A stretch of DNA of 7,522 bases from Candidatus Falkowiibacteriota bacterium. Lineage in GTDB: Bacteria > Patescibacteriota > Patescibacteriia > Patescibacteriales > WJLG01. A program made the position numbers and the translations under genes. Of this stretch, positions 1 to 6,813 are shown piece by piece. The notes beneath the pieces are model-generated. The model worked only from the letters and a program-made list of their open reading frames with translations, ran no database searches and was not told the origin of the DNA. The first letter of the stretch is position 1. The number at the start of each line of letters is the position of its first letter. The stretch spans positions 1 to 7,522 of the forward strand of contig WJLG01000024.1 of NCBI GenBank assembly GCA_014728685.1, written 5' to 3'.

Positions 1-2479
1 CGCCCTTGGCTGAATTCAAAAATCTAATATCATCGCAATCCGACTGCATCTGCCCGGCCGAAATCCTGGAAGCGGTATCAAATGTCAGTTTGACCTCGAA
101 ATCACTCAAGGCTGCGCCGCCGTTGTATATATCGACTTCCCTTTCATAATCCCAGCTGGCATTCCACCAAGGATCCAAAAGGCCATAACCTTTATCTCCG
201 ATAGTTTCGATAAGGAACTCTCCTTTGGAACCGAAGGGAAATTTGATCCTCATCTTAAAATACTGGGTTTCACCGGGTAAGATCGAATAAGCTCCTTTAT
301 CCACACTTTTCTTGGCTTTGAAATCTTTGCTTACTTTTTTTCTTTTCGGACCGGTTCCAAAGATCTTTTCCAGAATATTCCTATCATCTTTCAAATTTCC
401 TTTTCTTATTTCAGCCGACTGCCAAACATCTTGATAAGAAACAGACAGGTCGGTACCCAAATACTCGTTATGCACCAAGCAATCCCTGCCTTCATCTTCA
501 AATGAAGCGCAAACCTTTTCTTCGGCAAAACCGTCGCAGGTAAATACTTTGTTCTCGCTCTTAGTAGTTGACGAAGAAACAACTGCTGGTGATGAAGTTG
601 GGGTTGAAGAAGATGCTTCATGAAGCTTCTCGTACCAGCCGGACTGGCAATGATATCTCATGGTGCCGTAAACCGCGCTCTCTTTTTCTTCGTAAACGCG
701 AACCAGTTTTTTGATCGATTCCACATCGCCGACCTCTTCCGGGAAAAAAGTCTGCAAGCCGAAATCTTCTTCCATTTCCCCGATGTTGGTAATACTGAAA
801 TAAACTTCCGCTTCGGTAAGTCCGTAATATTTCTTTTCATCCGAAACGATGATCAAAGTTTCGTCTTCGTTCTCATCGGTATGTTCGAAGTCGACCTCCC
901 GGCCATCGAGCAACAACTCATCTTTAACAGCTTCTTCTTTTTTTTCTTTGAAGAACAAATATTCTTGTTCGCCTTCCTTGAGCTCAAAATCCTTTGCATC
1001 ATCATCTGTGTCCGTTTTGTCGCTATCAAGATCACCACCGTCGAAATCAACTTCGACCCAAGCCGAATCCAGATAGACCTCGGCGGCAGCGCTTTTAAAA
1101 TGATCATCATCCTCAAGATCGACATCTTGAACATAGCTTATCTTAACCTGTAAACCGGCTATATTTTCCCAAGAAGAGAATATCGGCAAGGCATAGAGAT
1201 AATAGCCTCCGTTTTTCGCGTTGGAAGTTTGCTGGGAAATATTCAAATTACCGGCTTCATACCATTGATCACCGAGTTTATATTCGATCAGAATGGAATC
1301 ATTGGAAAAACTCGAAGAAGCTGCCAAAGACAATCTGAGTTGAGCATTTATTATCTCTTTGCCGAAATATTTTTTTTCAGGAGCAAAACCGGAAAGTATC
1401 AAACTATCTTTAAGGGTCATGATCTCGGATCCGAGAGAAGCATCATCAATGCCGTATTCACCCTCTTCTCTCTCTTGAATTCCCAAGATGGTGCCGCTTG
1501 CTTCTTGAGCACTGACCTTATCAACGCCCTTGAAAAGATCTGCCAGTCCAGCTCCGATAGAGCTCAAGGCTAATTTAAGGTCTGCCAGATATCCTCGGCT
1601 CAATTCATTGGATGAAACATCGCTTGATCCGCTATCTGAAGATGATTCCGATCCCGAAGTCTCTTGCACTGAAGACTCTCTTAAATCTTGGTTATCACTA
1701 GATGACTGATCGCTGGAATCTTCCTGAGAAGATCCGCTTACCGACTCTGCCTCGGTTTTATCAGAACTTTCAGCTCCAGAAGTCTGTTCAGGATCCTGAG
1801 ATATGGAATTATCAGCTGCTTCTTCTTCAACTTTCAAAGCACCGCCTTCTTTTTCCTCGCTTCCACCTTCTTCGATGATTGAAATATCGTCCTGCTTCTC
1901 CTCAGTCTCAGAAGTGCCGTTCTCCTGAAGAAAGGAGTCTTCTTGAATATCTTCTTCATCACTTTGAATATTTTCACTACCGGCATCTTCGATATCGCTC
2001 TCTTCTGATACCTGACCAGCATCTTCAGTATCTTCACTCTGTTCATCAGCTACTGGATCGAAATGAGGCTCTTCTTCCCGGCCGTCGCCGGATGACTCGC
2101 TCTCCAAGCCTTCGCTGATATCAAATTCATCTTCTTCATCTTCAACCCTTTCTTCTTGCGCGCTCACTGATAAGAAAGCGGAGTTGCTCAGCAAAAATTC
2201 ACTCATACCCCCATCAGGTCCGATCTCCTTTTTCGAGATATTGCCAAGCTCCTGCCAATAGGAGAATCTCGGCTCTTCATCAAAGAGCAATTCTTGGAAC
2301 TCAGGCCAATTGCCTTTTCTACTGGCCAAGCTGGGAAAAATATTGACCTTATCATTGGAAGCGGATACTTCGGAATAGCGATTTTGAAAATTGGAAAAAA
2401 TAAAAACCAAGACAAGCATTAGAAAAAAAGCTGATCTTAAAATCGGATTTCTAAAAATTGTCTTGATCTTTTTGCCCAT
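1..2479 (-). CDS. Giant exported protein with acidic Ser/Glu/Asp-rich region and DUF2341 start, C-terminus missing
   Basis: The frame starts with ATG at 2479 and stays open for 826 codons to the left edge, so the end of the gene is missing. Residues 1-12 are basic (MGKKIKTIFR) and are followed by a hydrophobic segment at about 13-30, a signal peptide or signal anchor. Residues about 98-292 are low complexity, rich in Glu, Asp and Ser, probably an extended stalk. From about 345 to 480 and 525 to 610 there are beta-rich segments of unknown family. Four cysteines (611, 648, 657, 667) cluster in a region interrupted by a Ser/Thr/Pro linker. From about 770 the sequence matches my knowledge of DUF2341: a WWNASWDYE opening, alternating strands, then the SDCDDIRF motif near 813-820. 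DUF2341 is found in many secreted CPR and archaeal proteins; its role is unknown. A weak AGGA lies 10 nt before the ATG. A terminator and promoter separate it from the cohesin gene. The exported location is well supported; the function is not recognised. Confidence 0.85.
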   Translation of the reverse strand, partial: MGKKIKTIFRNPILRSAFFLMLVLVFIFSNFQNRYSEVSASNDKVNIFPSLASRKGNWPEFQELLFDEEPRFSYWQELGNISKKEIGPDGGMSEFLLSNSAFLSVSAQEERVEDEEDEFDISEGLESESSGDGREEEPHFDPVADEQSEDTEDAGQVSEESDIEDAGSENIQSDEEDIQEDSFLQENGTSETEEKQDDISIIEEGGSEEKEGGALKVEEEAADNSISQDPEQTSGAESSDKTEAESVSGSSQEDSSDQSSSDNQDLRESSVQETSGSESSSDSGSSDVSSNELSRGYLADLKLALSSIGAGLADLFKGVDKVSAQEASGTILGIQEREEGEYGIDDASLGSEIMTLKDSLILSGFAPEKKYFGKEIINAQLRLSLAASSSFSNDSILIEYKLGDQWYEAGNLNISQQTSNAKNGGYYLYALPIFSSWENIAGLQVKISYVQDVDLEDDDHFKSAAAEVYLDSAWVEVDFDGGDLDSDKTDTDDDAKDFELKEGEQEYLFFKEKKEEAVKDELLLDGREVDFEHTDENEDETLIIVSDEKKYYGLTEAEVYFSITNIGEMEEDFGLQTFFPEEVGDVESIKKLVRVYEEKESAVYGTMRYHCQSGWYEKLHEASSSTPTSSPAVVSSSTTKSENKVFTCDGFAEEKVCASFEDEGRDCLVHNEYLGTDLSVSYQDVWQSAEIRKGNLKDDRNILEKIFGTGPKRKKVSKDFKAKKSVDKGAYSILPGETQYFKMRIKFPFGSKGEFLIETIGDKGYGLLDPWWNASWDYEREVDIYNGGAALSDFEVKLTFDTASRISAGQMQSDCDDIRFLNSAKG

Positions 2480-2489
2480 AGATCTTTGA

Positions 2490-2493
2490 TCCT
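2490..2493 (-). promoter_or_regulatory. Weak Shine-Dalgarno for the giant DUF2341 gene
   Basis: On the minus strand AGGA lies 10 nt upstream of the ATG at 2479. It is short and slightly far from the start, but it supports this start together with the signal sequence that follows directly. Confidence 0.4.
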
Positions 2494-2544
2494 ATTTTTA
2501 CCTTTTTGAGGCTCACAATTACAAAAATCCCGCCTATTTAGCAC

Positions 2545-2555
2545 AGGTAAAACCT
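2545..2555. promoter_or_regulatory. Small palindrome AGGTaaaACCT at the predicted transcription start
   Basis: Two perfect 4-bp arms with a 3-bp centre cover about +1 to +11 of the predicted transcript of the giant gene. The position would suit an operator, but the arms are short enough to occur by chance and no regulator is visible in the window. Confidence 0.2.
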
Positions 2556-2561
2556 ATCATT

Positions 2562-2591
2562 ATTATAACATATAATCCTTCGGGACTCCAA
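2562..2591 (-). promoter_or_regulatory. Sigma70-type promoter for the giant DUF2341 gene
   Basis: Read on the minus strand, TTGGAG (2591-2586) is followed after 18 nt by TATAAT (2567-2562). A TG one base before the hexamer makes an extended -10 (TGTTATAAT). Transcription would begin near 2555 and give a leader of about 75 nt before the ATG at 2479. The same layout is found upstream of the Hsp20 gene, which strengthens both calls. The promoter begins just past the terminator of the cohesin gene, so the giant gene is probably its own transcription unit. Confidence 0.7.
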
Positions 2592-2595
2592 GTAC

Positions 2596-2622
2596 AAAAA
2601 AAGCCCATTTTTAGGGCTTTTT
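2596..2622 (-). terminator. Rho-independent terminator after the cohesin gene
   Basis: On the minus strand AAAAAGCCC and GGGCTTTTT form a 9-bp stem around a 7-nt loop, and the T run continues to seven T. It lies about 45 nt past the TAA stop of the cohesin gene (2669-2667). Because A and T tracts flank both sides it could also stop transcripts coming from the other strand. It ends the upstream unit just before the promoter of the giant gene. Confidence 0.85.
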
Positions 2623-2666
2623 AAAGGGTTTTTTGACTATTTTATGAAGATTGTTGATAGCTGGTA

Positions 2667-4427
2667 TTATCCTATCTCTTTTTCCACATCTTTTATCTCT
2701 TTGCCGATGAATTCCTGTGATATATCAAGGGCTTCGGTGATCTTATTTTTGACTCTTTTCTCAGCTTCGGATACGCCCGGCTTCTCATCGGCGAACTCGA
2801 TAAGCTCGGAAACTTCCTCTTTCAAAGCCGTGAACACGTCGTTCAATCTTTGCTCCAATTCCCGGGTCTCCCTGATAGCTCTATCCCTTTGGCCGTTAAA
2901 CTGTTTGCGCAGATACAAGATGTAAACCACCAGTCCGAGAATGATCAAAAGCAAGAACGATACTATCCACCAACCATAGGCGCAAACCAAGGACGGTGAT
3001 TTTATCTGCAATACTTTTCTCATGCTGGCATCGCTCTCAGCTCCGCGCTCATCAATGATCTTGGCCCAAACCTGATATGTTCCTTTTGGCAAAGTGTTCT
3101 TATGAAAATACGACCAAGCTCCGTCAACATCGGTTTTAGCATCCATAATCTCTACCTCTTCTTCATCTTTAGTTATGTAAACTTTGATCGATGCGTTGGA
3201 ATAAAAAGAGGTGCCTTGTATGACCAATTCTTCATTTTTATCTAATATTCGAGGTATTTGAGTAATAACCGGGGCCTTCAAAGGCTCGATCACGAATTCC
3301 GCCGAAGAGCTGGCCATGTTGCCGGCCCTATCAATGGCACTGATCACAAGCTCGTGCTGTCCGGGCTTCAAAAGCGGGAAGATATAAGGCGTAAGTTCAT
3401 ACTCCTCAATGGTCATGTTTTTTATCTCTCCATCCAGAATGAATTCATAAGAAGCTATACCTGAAGTTTCATCAGTCGTTGAAAAAGAGATATCAGGCTG
3501 CGGATCGGTCGGATCTCCCCCGTTATTTATCTTGACTTCGAATTCACCCGGCGGTGTGGTATCTATCTGTATCTTGCGATGAGAAACAGGACCCCAGCCA
3601 TGGCGGTTTTTGAATTTGATATGGAAGTACTTGACGCCATCGGGTACATCTTCCTCATATTTATAGGTTTCTGAGACAATATTGACCACCACTTGAGGTT
3701 CGGTCTCCGGATTCTCATCCAATTCCATGCTTATACCGCTGATATCAGACAATAATTTCCAACCGAATTCCGGATTGTTATTCGAATACCATTGCTCTTC
3801 TTCGGGATGGGTCGGCGAGGATATCTTTGGTGGCGGAGGCAAAATGCCCGTCGGTTCATCCGGCTTTTCCTCTTTTTCCGGCTTTTTATCCTGCTCGGGC
3901 TCTTCCTCTGGCTCAGGCTCCGGTTCATCTTGCTTGTCTTCAAAAGTATAAGAAGCGCCTGATGCGCCTTTAAGGATATTCGTGCCCTTGCCGTCAGCTG
4001 CCAATACATTAGCACTACCGATACTTAAGCTGGTCTGTCCTTTTTTCAAAGCCAAAAAAGTCACGCTCATCACGGTTCCGGCACTGCCTTTATAGGCGGT
4101 CGGCGATCCGCCGCTGTAAGTTATCTGTCCTTTCTGGTTGGAATAACTGGGTTCAGTCGTCCACAGATTGAATATGGAATTATTCTTCGAGGTCTTTTTG
4201 ACCTCCAAAAAAGCCGGATCGAAAGTTATAGTAGCATCCGAAGCATTTATCCCGACCCCGCCGCCGCTATTTATGACCACGCTTACATTGAAAGTATCAC
4301 CCACAGTATAGGTTCCTGATCCGGGAGAAACATATAAGCTGGCCTCAGCAGCGACCGCGTAGCTGATCGGCAACAGAAAAATACTTAAAACAAAAAACAA
4401 AAGAATTAGCTTGCCAAATTTTTTCAT
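2667..4427 (-). CDS. Membrane-anchored cohesin protein with Ig-like domains and cytoplasmic helical tail
   Basis: This 586-residue protein begins with a signal peptide (residues 1-27, hydrophobic core 7-20, likely cut near AVA|AEA). Residues about 28-164 look like a type I-like cohesin: the TVGDTFNVSVVI strand, a GINASDATITFDPAFLEV stretch, and a later TVMSVTFLALKKG strand. A Pro/Glu/Lys linker (165-195) leads to a CPR-type Ig-like region (about 200-290, with SPTHP, WYS and HGWGP motifs), a second Ig-like domain (292-382) and a third (386-476). One membrane helix lies at about 485-506, followed by an 80-residue charged helical tail predicted to be cytoplasmic. Cohesins bind dockerins tightly, and a dockerin protein is encoded two genes upstream. 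No catalytic domain is visible. The start is fixed by the signal peptide; no clear Shine-Dalgarno precedes it. The 33-bp gap to hsp20 suggests one transcript. Cohesin identity is by pattern recognition. Confidence 0.88.
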   Translation of the reverse strand: MKKFGKLILLFFVLSIFLLPISYAVAAEASLYVSPGSGTYTVGDTFNVSVVINSGGGVGINASDATITFDPAFLEVKKTSKNNSIFNLWTTEPSYSNQKGQITYSGGSPTAYKGSAGTVMSVTFLALKKGQTSLSIGSANVLAADGKGTNILKGASGASYTFEDKQDEPEPEPEEEPEQDKKPEKEEKPDEPTGILPPPPKISSPTHPEEEQWYSNNNPEFGWKLLSDISGISMELDENPETEPQVVVNIVSETYKYEEDVPDGVKYFHIKFKNRHGWGPVSHRKIQIDTTPPGEFEVKINNGGDPTDPQPDISFSTTDETSGIASYEFILDGEIKNMTIEEYELTPYIFPLLKPGQHELVISAIDRAGNMASSSAEFVIEPLKAPVITQIPRILDKNEELVIQGTSFYSNASIKVYITKDEEEVEIMDAKTDVDGAWSYFHKNTLPKGTYQVWAKIIDERGAESDASMRKVLQIKSPSLVCAYGWWIVSFLLLIILGLVVYILYLRKQFNGQRDRAIRETRELEQRLNDVFTALKEEVSELIEFADEKPGVSEAEKRVKNKITEALDISQEFIGKEIKDVEKEIG

Positions 4428-4439
4428 ATATCAAAAGCT

Positions 4440-4457
4440 GGGGCTTTTTTAAACCCC
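4440..4457 (-). terminator. Weak hairpin between hsp20 and the cohesin gene, possible attenuator
   Basis: On the minus strand GGGGTTT and AAGCCCC pair with one U-G wobble around an AAAA loop, giving a 7-bp stem. Only four T follow (AGCTTTTG), so termination would be partial. It fills most of the 33-bp gap, just before the ATG at 4427. It could lower cohesin expression relative to Hsp20 or protect the 3' end of the hsp20 mRNA. Confidence 0.45.
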
Positions 4458-4460
4458 GTT

Positions 4461-4850
4461 TTATTCTATTTCACAATTCTCTCTCACTTCTATCCTTTTC
4501 TTGCCCTTGGTCTGTATTCTTAAAAGCGGTAATTTTAGTATCAATATCCCGTTTTCCACCATTGTTTCTATTTTAGAGACATTGATCTCTTGCGGTAAAA
4601 TGACCTGTCGATAGAACTCCCCCCACTTGTTTTCCTTGGCCAGATATTCCCTATTCTCTTCCTCGTCATCGATTATGGTCTGCGGGATGTCCTTGCGTCC
4701 GGAAATGGTAATGACGTCATTCTCATTCTCTATGAATATATCAAGCTCATCAATTTTAACGCCGGCGATTGGAGCATAGATTATTATTTTAGTGGCTGTT
4801 TGATAAATATCAAGATCAAGCTGTAAATGATCATTGAAATCATCCGCCAT
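4461..4850 (-). CDS. hsp20: Small heat shock protein, Hsp20/alpha-crystallin family
   Basis: This is a 129-residue, ATP-independent holdase chaperone of the cytoplasm. The alpha-crystallin domain fills about residues 9-108. Family marks are the YAPIAGVKIDELDIFIEN strands (25-42), the VITISGRK strand (46-53), the WGEFYRQVILPQEI segment (76-89) and the signature NGILILKLP (100-108). A C-terminal I-x-V motif (120-122, in KRIEV) matches the I-x-I/V tail that links dimers into oligomers. The N-terminal arm is only about 8 residues, short for the family, so large assemblies may be limited. There is no signal peptide. The gene has its own promoter upstream and is probably cotranscribed with the cohesin gene 33 bp downstream. 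The ATG has no properly spaced Shine-Dalgarno; CAGGG touches it directly. Family call is secure. Confidence 0.95.
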   Translation of the reverse strand: MADDFNDHLQLDLDIYQTATKIIIYAPIAGVKIDELDIFIENENDVITISGRKDIPQTIIDDEEENREYLAKENKWGEFYRQVILPQEINVSKIETMVENGILILKLPLLRIQTKGKKRIEVRENCEIE

Positions 4851-4906
4851 CCCTGAAGACGGTTCTTTTTTTGATCTTGCTTAGAAAGGAAACCATAATA
4901 AAAAAT

Positions 4907-4932
4907 AAGAATTAAGAATTAAGAATTAAGAA
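4907..4932 (+). repeat. Heptamer tandem repeat (AAGAATT), about 3.7 copies
   Basis: Three exact copies of AAGAATT start at 4907, 4914 and 4921, and a partial copy AAGAA follows. The array lies in the predicted 5' leader of the hsp20 transcript. Its end overlaps a near-perfect palindrome. Confidence 0.85.
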
Positions 4933-4942
4933 ATTCTTAATT
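4924..4942. repeat. 19-bp palindrome in the hsp20 leader
   Basis: AATTAAGAA and TTCTTAATT are perfect 9-bp arms around a single A. As RNA, the arms would have to open to make a loop, and the adjoining heptamers allow alternative pairings. As DNA it could be a binding site. Confidence 0.6.
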
Positions 4943-4968
4943 TTATTCGCTCTTTTTACATTATAATT

Positions 4969-4998
4969 ATTATAACATATTTTAAATAATAAAACCAA
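4969..4998 (-). promoter_or_regulatory. Sigma70-type promoter for hsp20 and probably the cohesin gene
   Basis: On the minus strand TTGGTT (4998-4993) is followed after 18 nt by TATAAT (4974-4969), with a TG making an extended -10 (TGTTATAAT). Spacing and the surrounding bases (TATGTTATAATAAT) are the same as in the promoter of the giant DUF2341 gene. The start would be near 4962, giving a leader of about 110 nt. I see no CIRCE-type operator (HrcA site) around it, so a classical HrcA control is not supported. Confidence 0.7.
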
Positions 4999-5004
4999 CT
5001 TTTT

Positions 5005-5028
5005 ATTCTTAATTATTAATTCTTAATT
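5005..5028 (-). repeat. Second heptamer cluster (AATTCTT), opposite orientation
   Basis: ATTCTTAATT at 5005-5014 and AATTCTTAATT at 5018-5028 are copies of the reverse complement of the AAGAATT unit found at 4907-4932. The two clusters therefore face each other across the hsp20 promoter. This cluster starts 5 bp after the stop of the dockerin gene, where no GC-rich terminator is visible. Confidence 0.7.
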
Positions 5029-5033
5029 GATGT

Positions 5034-6797
5034 TTATCCTGTCCAGCAGAAAAGCATTATGGAAAAATCCACCAAGCCGACATTGCCATCTTTATTTATA
5101 TCAGCTCCGGCATTTGCCGATCCCCAATTAAAAAGCAAGATGGAAAAATCGACCAGGTTGACCTTGCCGTCGCCATTGATATCCGACCTGGAACAATTAT
5201 CCTCAGCTTCGGCTTCTTCGCCAATGGCGCAATTGATAGTATCACTATAAAGACTCGATCCCATATTCACAAAGACGGTCTTGGCTCTGATCTTATATTG
5301 TCCGGAGTCTAAACCGCTGGTTGGAAAAAGGATTTGCCAACTGCCGTCATCATTCACATCGATCTCTTGGATCTCAACTCCTCTAACATCCGGTTTAAAA
5401 AGCTCAACCTGTACTTTATTTCCAGGTGTGGAATATCCGAAAACATCAAAACTCTCTCCTGAGTCTACGCTTGTTTTGACTAAATTTATAGTAGGAGATA
5501 TCAAAATGTTAGCGATATTCGTCTTAGTATCCTCCTCTACCCAAAAAGTTGTGGAATAGCTGGTCGAACGGTTACCATCCGGATCGGAAACCCACATACT
5601 GAAAGTATAAAGGCCCTTGCTGATATCCGGAACGGAAAAAGAAAACGAGCCGTTAGATACGGTGCCTATATCGTCATACTTTTCCCCGTCTTTCAATATA
5701 TTCACTCGAGATGCCGGATAAGCCCAGCCGGACAGGGATAGATCGGGTTCTACTTCCTCATCCAAAGGATAAGGCAATTTTCGTCCTCCTCCGGAACCTG
5801 AACCGCCGCCGGTACCGCCGCCGGTACCCTCTCCACCGCCACTGTCTTCACCCTCTTCCTCACCCTCACCGGCACCTTCGCCTTCTCCACCACCTTCCCC
5901 ACCGCCTTCTCCGCCCTCGCCGGAAACAGCGATCGAAAAGTCGATTATATAATCATCAGTATTGGCCACCAGATCATCAAGATCATAACACCTTACATAA
6001 AATGTATAGAATTGCCCCGGTAATAGATCGGTCAAAAGCTTGCTATGATACCGATTATTGGACGTGTTGAAAAAATTCGTCATACTTTGATAAGGAATAG
6101 GAGTTGAGGTTGAAAAACGACAAACAGCATCATAATTGGTCGTAAGAGACATGATCGTCTGAACAGTTGGAGACAAAACTCCATCAGGCAAGCCATTGCC
6201 TCTTACCTTTGGCATAGTATTCGTATTGGCTACCTGTTCGATCATTACCACATAGGTCTTGGCATTGTCCAATAGATTATCAAAGCTGTCATAAGTTTTG
6301 ATGATGACCGAATGCACGCCTGTTTGCGAAGCATTAGAGATCTGAGCGGATCCGGTTCCGCCGTATGAAGCATTGGTTCCCAGCTCCAAGCGCACACTTT
6401 CGTCAGCATTTATGCCTGTCGTCGGATTAAGATCGATCGTTATGCTGGCCGGGGTACCAGTATCCAAACTTACCCCGTCTATGGTGCCGGTAGCCAAAGA
6501 TCCCAAATCGCGGTCAATATAATTATTGGCCGTAGCTGAGACCGAAAGATCCATATCGGAAATTCCAAAAGAAGCCGGCATATCAAGATCACTATCGAAT
6601 TCGATAACGATCTTGCCTTCTGCCGGCACTGCCTGGGAAACGATGAAATCTATTCGATGATCAACCGCCTGCCCCGGAGCCGAATCTGTGATCAAGTCGC
6701 TTACTTGATAAAGACTGGAAGCCTTGGCTAATATAGGCAAACAAAAAAACAAGGCCAAAACCAATATGCTTTTTTTTGCTTTTTTTGATATAATCAT
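5034..6797 (-). CDS. Secreted multidomain protein with C-terminal type I dockerin
   Basis: With ATG at 6797 the product has 587 residues; a GTG at 6848 in the same frame would add 17. I prefer the ATG because it starts a typical signal peptide: MIISKKAKK, a hydrophobic core, then a likely cut at AKA|SS. Numbering from the ATG, about 28-190 is an uncharacterised beta-rich region, 193-290 is a fibronectin III-like domain (LLPGQFYTFYVRCYD motif), and 292-338 is a Gly/Glu linker. Two Ig-like domains follow (about 350-420 and 430-525). The last 50 residues are a full dockerin: two calcium loops, DINGDGKVNLVD (539-550) and DINKDGNVGLVD (566-577), each followed by a FSI(L/M)LF helix. Dockerins bind cohesins, and a cohesin protein is encoded two genes downstream. 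No enzyme domain is visible. The stop is TAA. Likely role: an exported adhesin-like or structural arm. Confidence 0.9.
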   Translation of the reverse strand: MIISKKAKKSILVLALFFCLPILAKASSLYQVSDLITDSAPGQAVDHRIDFIVSQAVPAEGKIVIEFDSDLDMPASFGISDMDLSVSATANNYIDRDLGSLATGTIDGVSLDTGTPASITIDLNPTTGINADESVRLELGTNASYGGTGSAQISNASQTGVHSVIIKTYDSFDNLLDNAKTYVVMIEQVANTNTMPKVRGNGLPDGVLSPTVQTIMSLTTNYDAVCRFSTSTPIPYQSMTNFFNTSNNRYHSKLLTDLLPGQFYTFYVRCYDLDDLVANTDDYIIDFSIAVSGEGGEGGGEGGGEGEGAGEGEEEGEDSGGGEGTGGGTGGGSGSGGGRKLPYPLDEEVEPDLSLSGWAYPASRVNILKDGEKYDDIGTVSNGSFSFSVPDISKGLYTFSMWVSDPDGNRSTSYSTTFWVEEDTKTNIANILISPTINLVKTSVDSGESFDVFGYSTPGNKVQVELFKPDVRGVEIQEIDVNDDGSWQILFPTSGLDSGQYKIRAKTVFVNMGSSLYSDTINCAIGEEAEAEDNCSRSDINGDGKVNLVDFSILLFNWGSANAGADINKDGNVGLVDFSIMLFCWTG

Positions 6798-6813
6798 CTC
6801 CAAATAAAGTATA

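Noticed and set aside
620..1153. A 177-codon open frame on the plus strand
   Set aside because: It is antisense to the giant DUF2341 gene. Its poly-Phe run is the mirror of Lys/Glu codons, and the opposite frame is open for 826 codons with clear domain features.
1834..2118. Short open frames on both strands over the acidic region
   Set aside because: The GAA/GAT/TCT-rich coding sequence of the giant gene gives stop-free shadows. None has a start signal or a recognisable domain.
5711..6070. A 119-codon plus-strand open frame rich in Arg, His and Pro
   Set aside because: It is the antisense shadow of the Gly/Glu linker of the dockerin protein; low-complexity codons keep the opposite strand free of stops.
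6770..6786. A8 and A7 runs near the start of the dockerin gene as phase-variation sites
   Set aside because: They encode the lysines of the signal peptide and both frames are intact. Similar runs at 938-945 and 1370-1377 show that such tracts are ordinary in this AT-rich sequence.
2667..6797. A cellulosome for plant polysaccharide breakdown
   Set aside because: No glycoside hydrolase, carbohydrate esterase or recognisable carbohydrate-binding module is visible, and there is only one cohesin.
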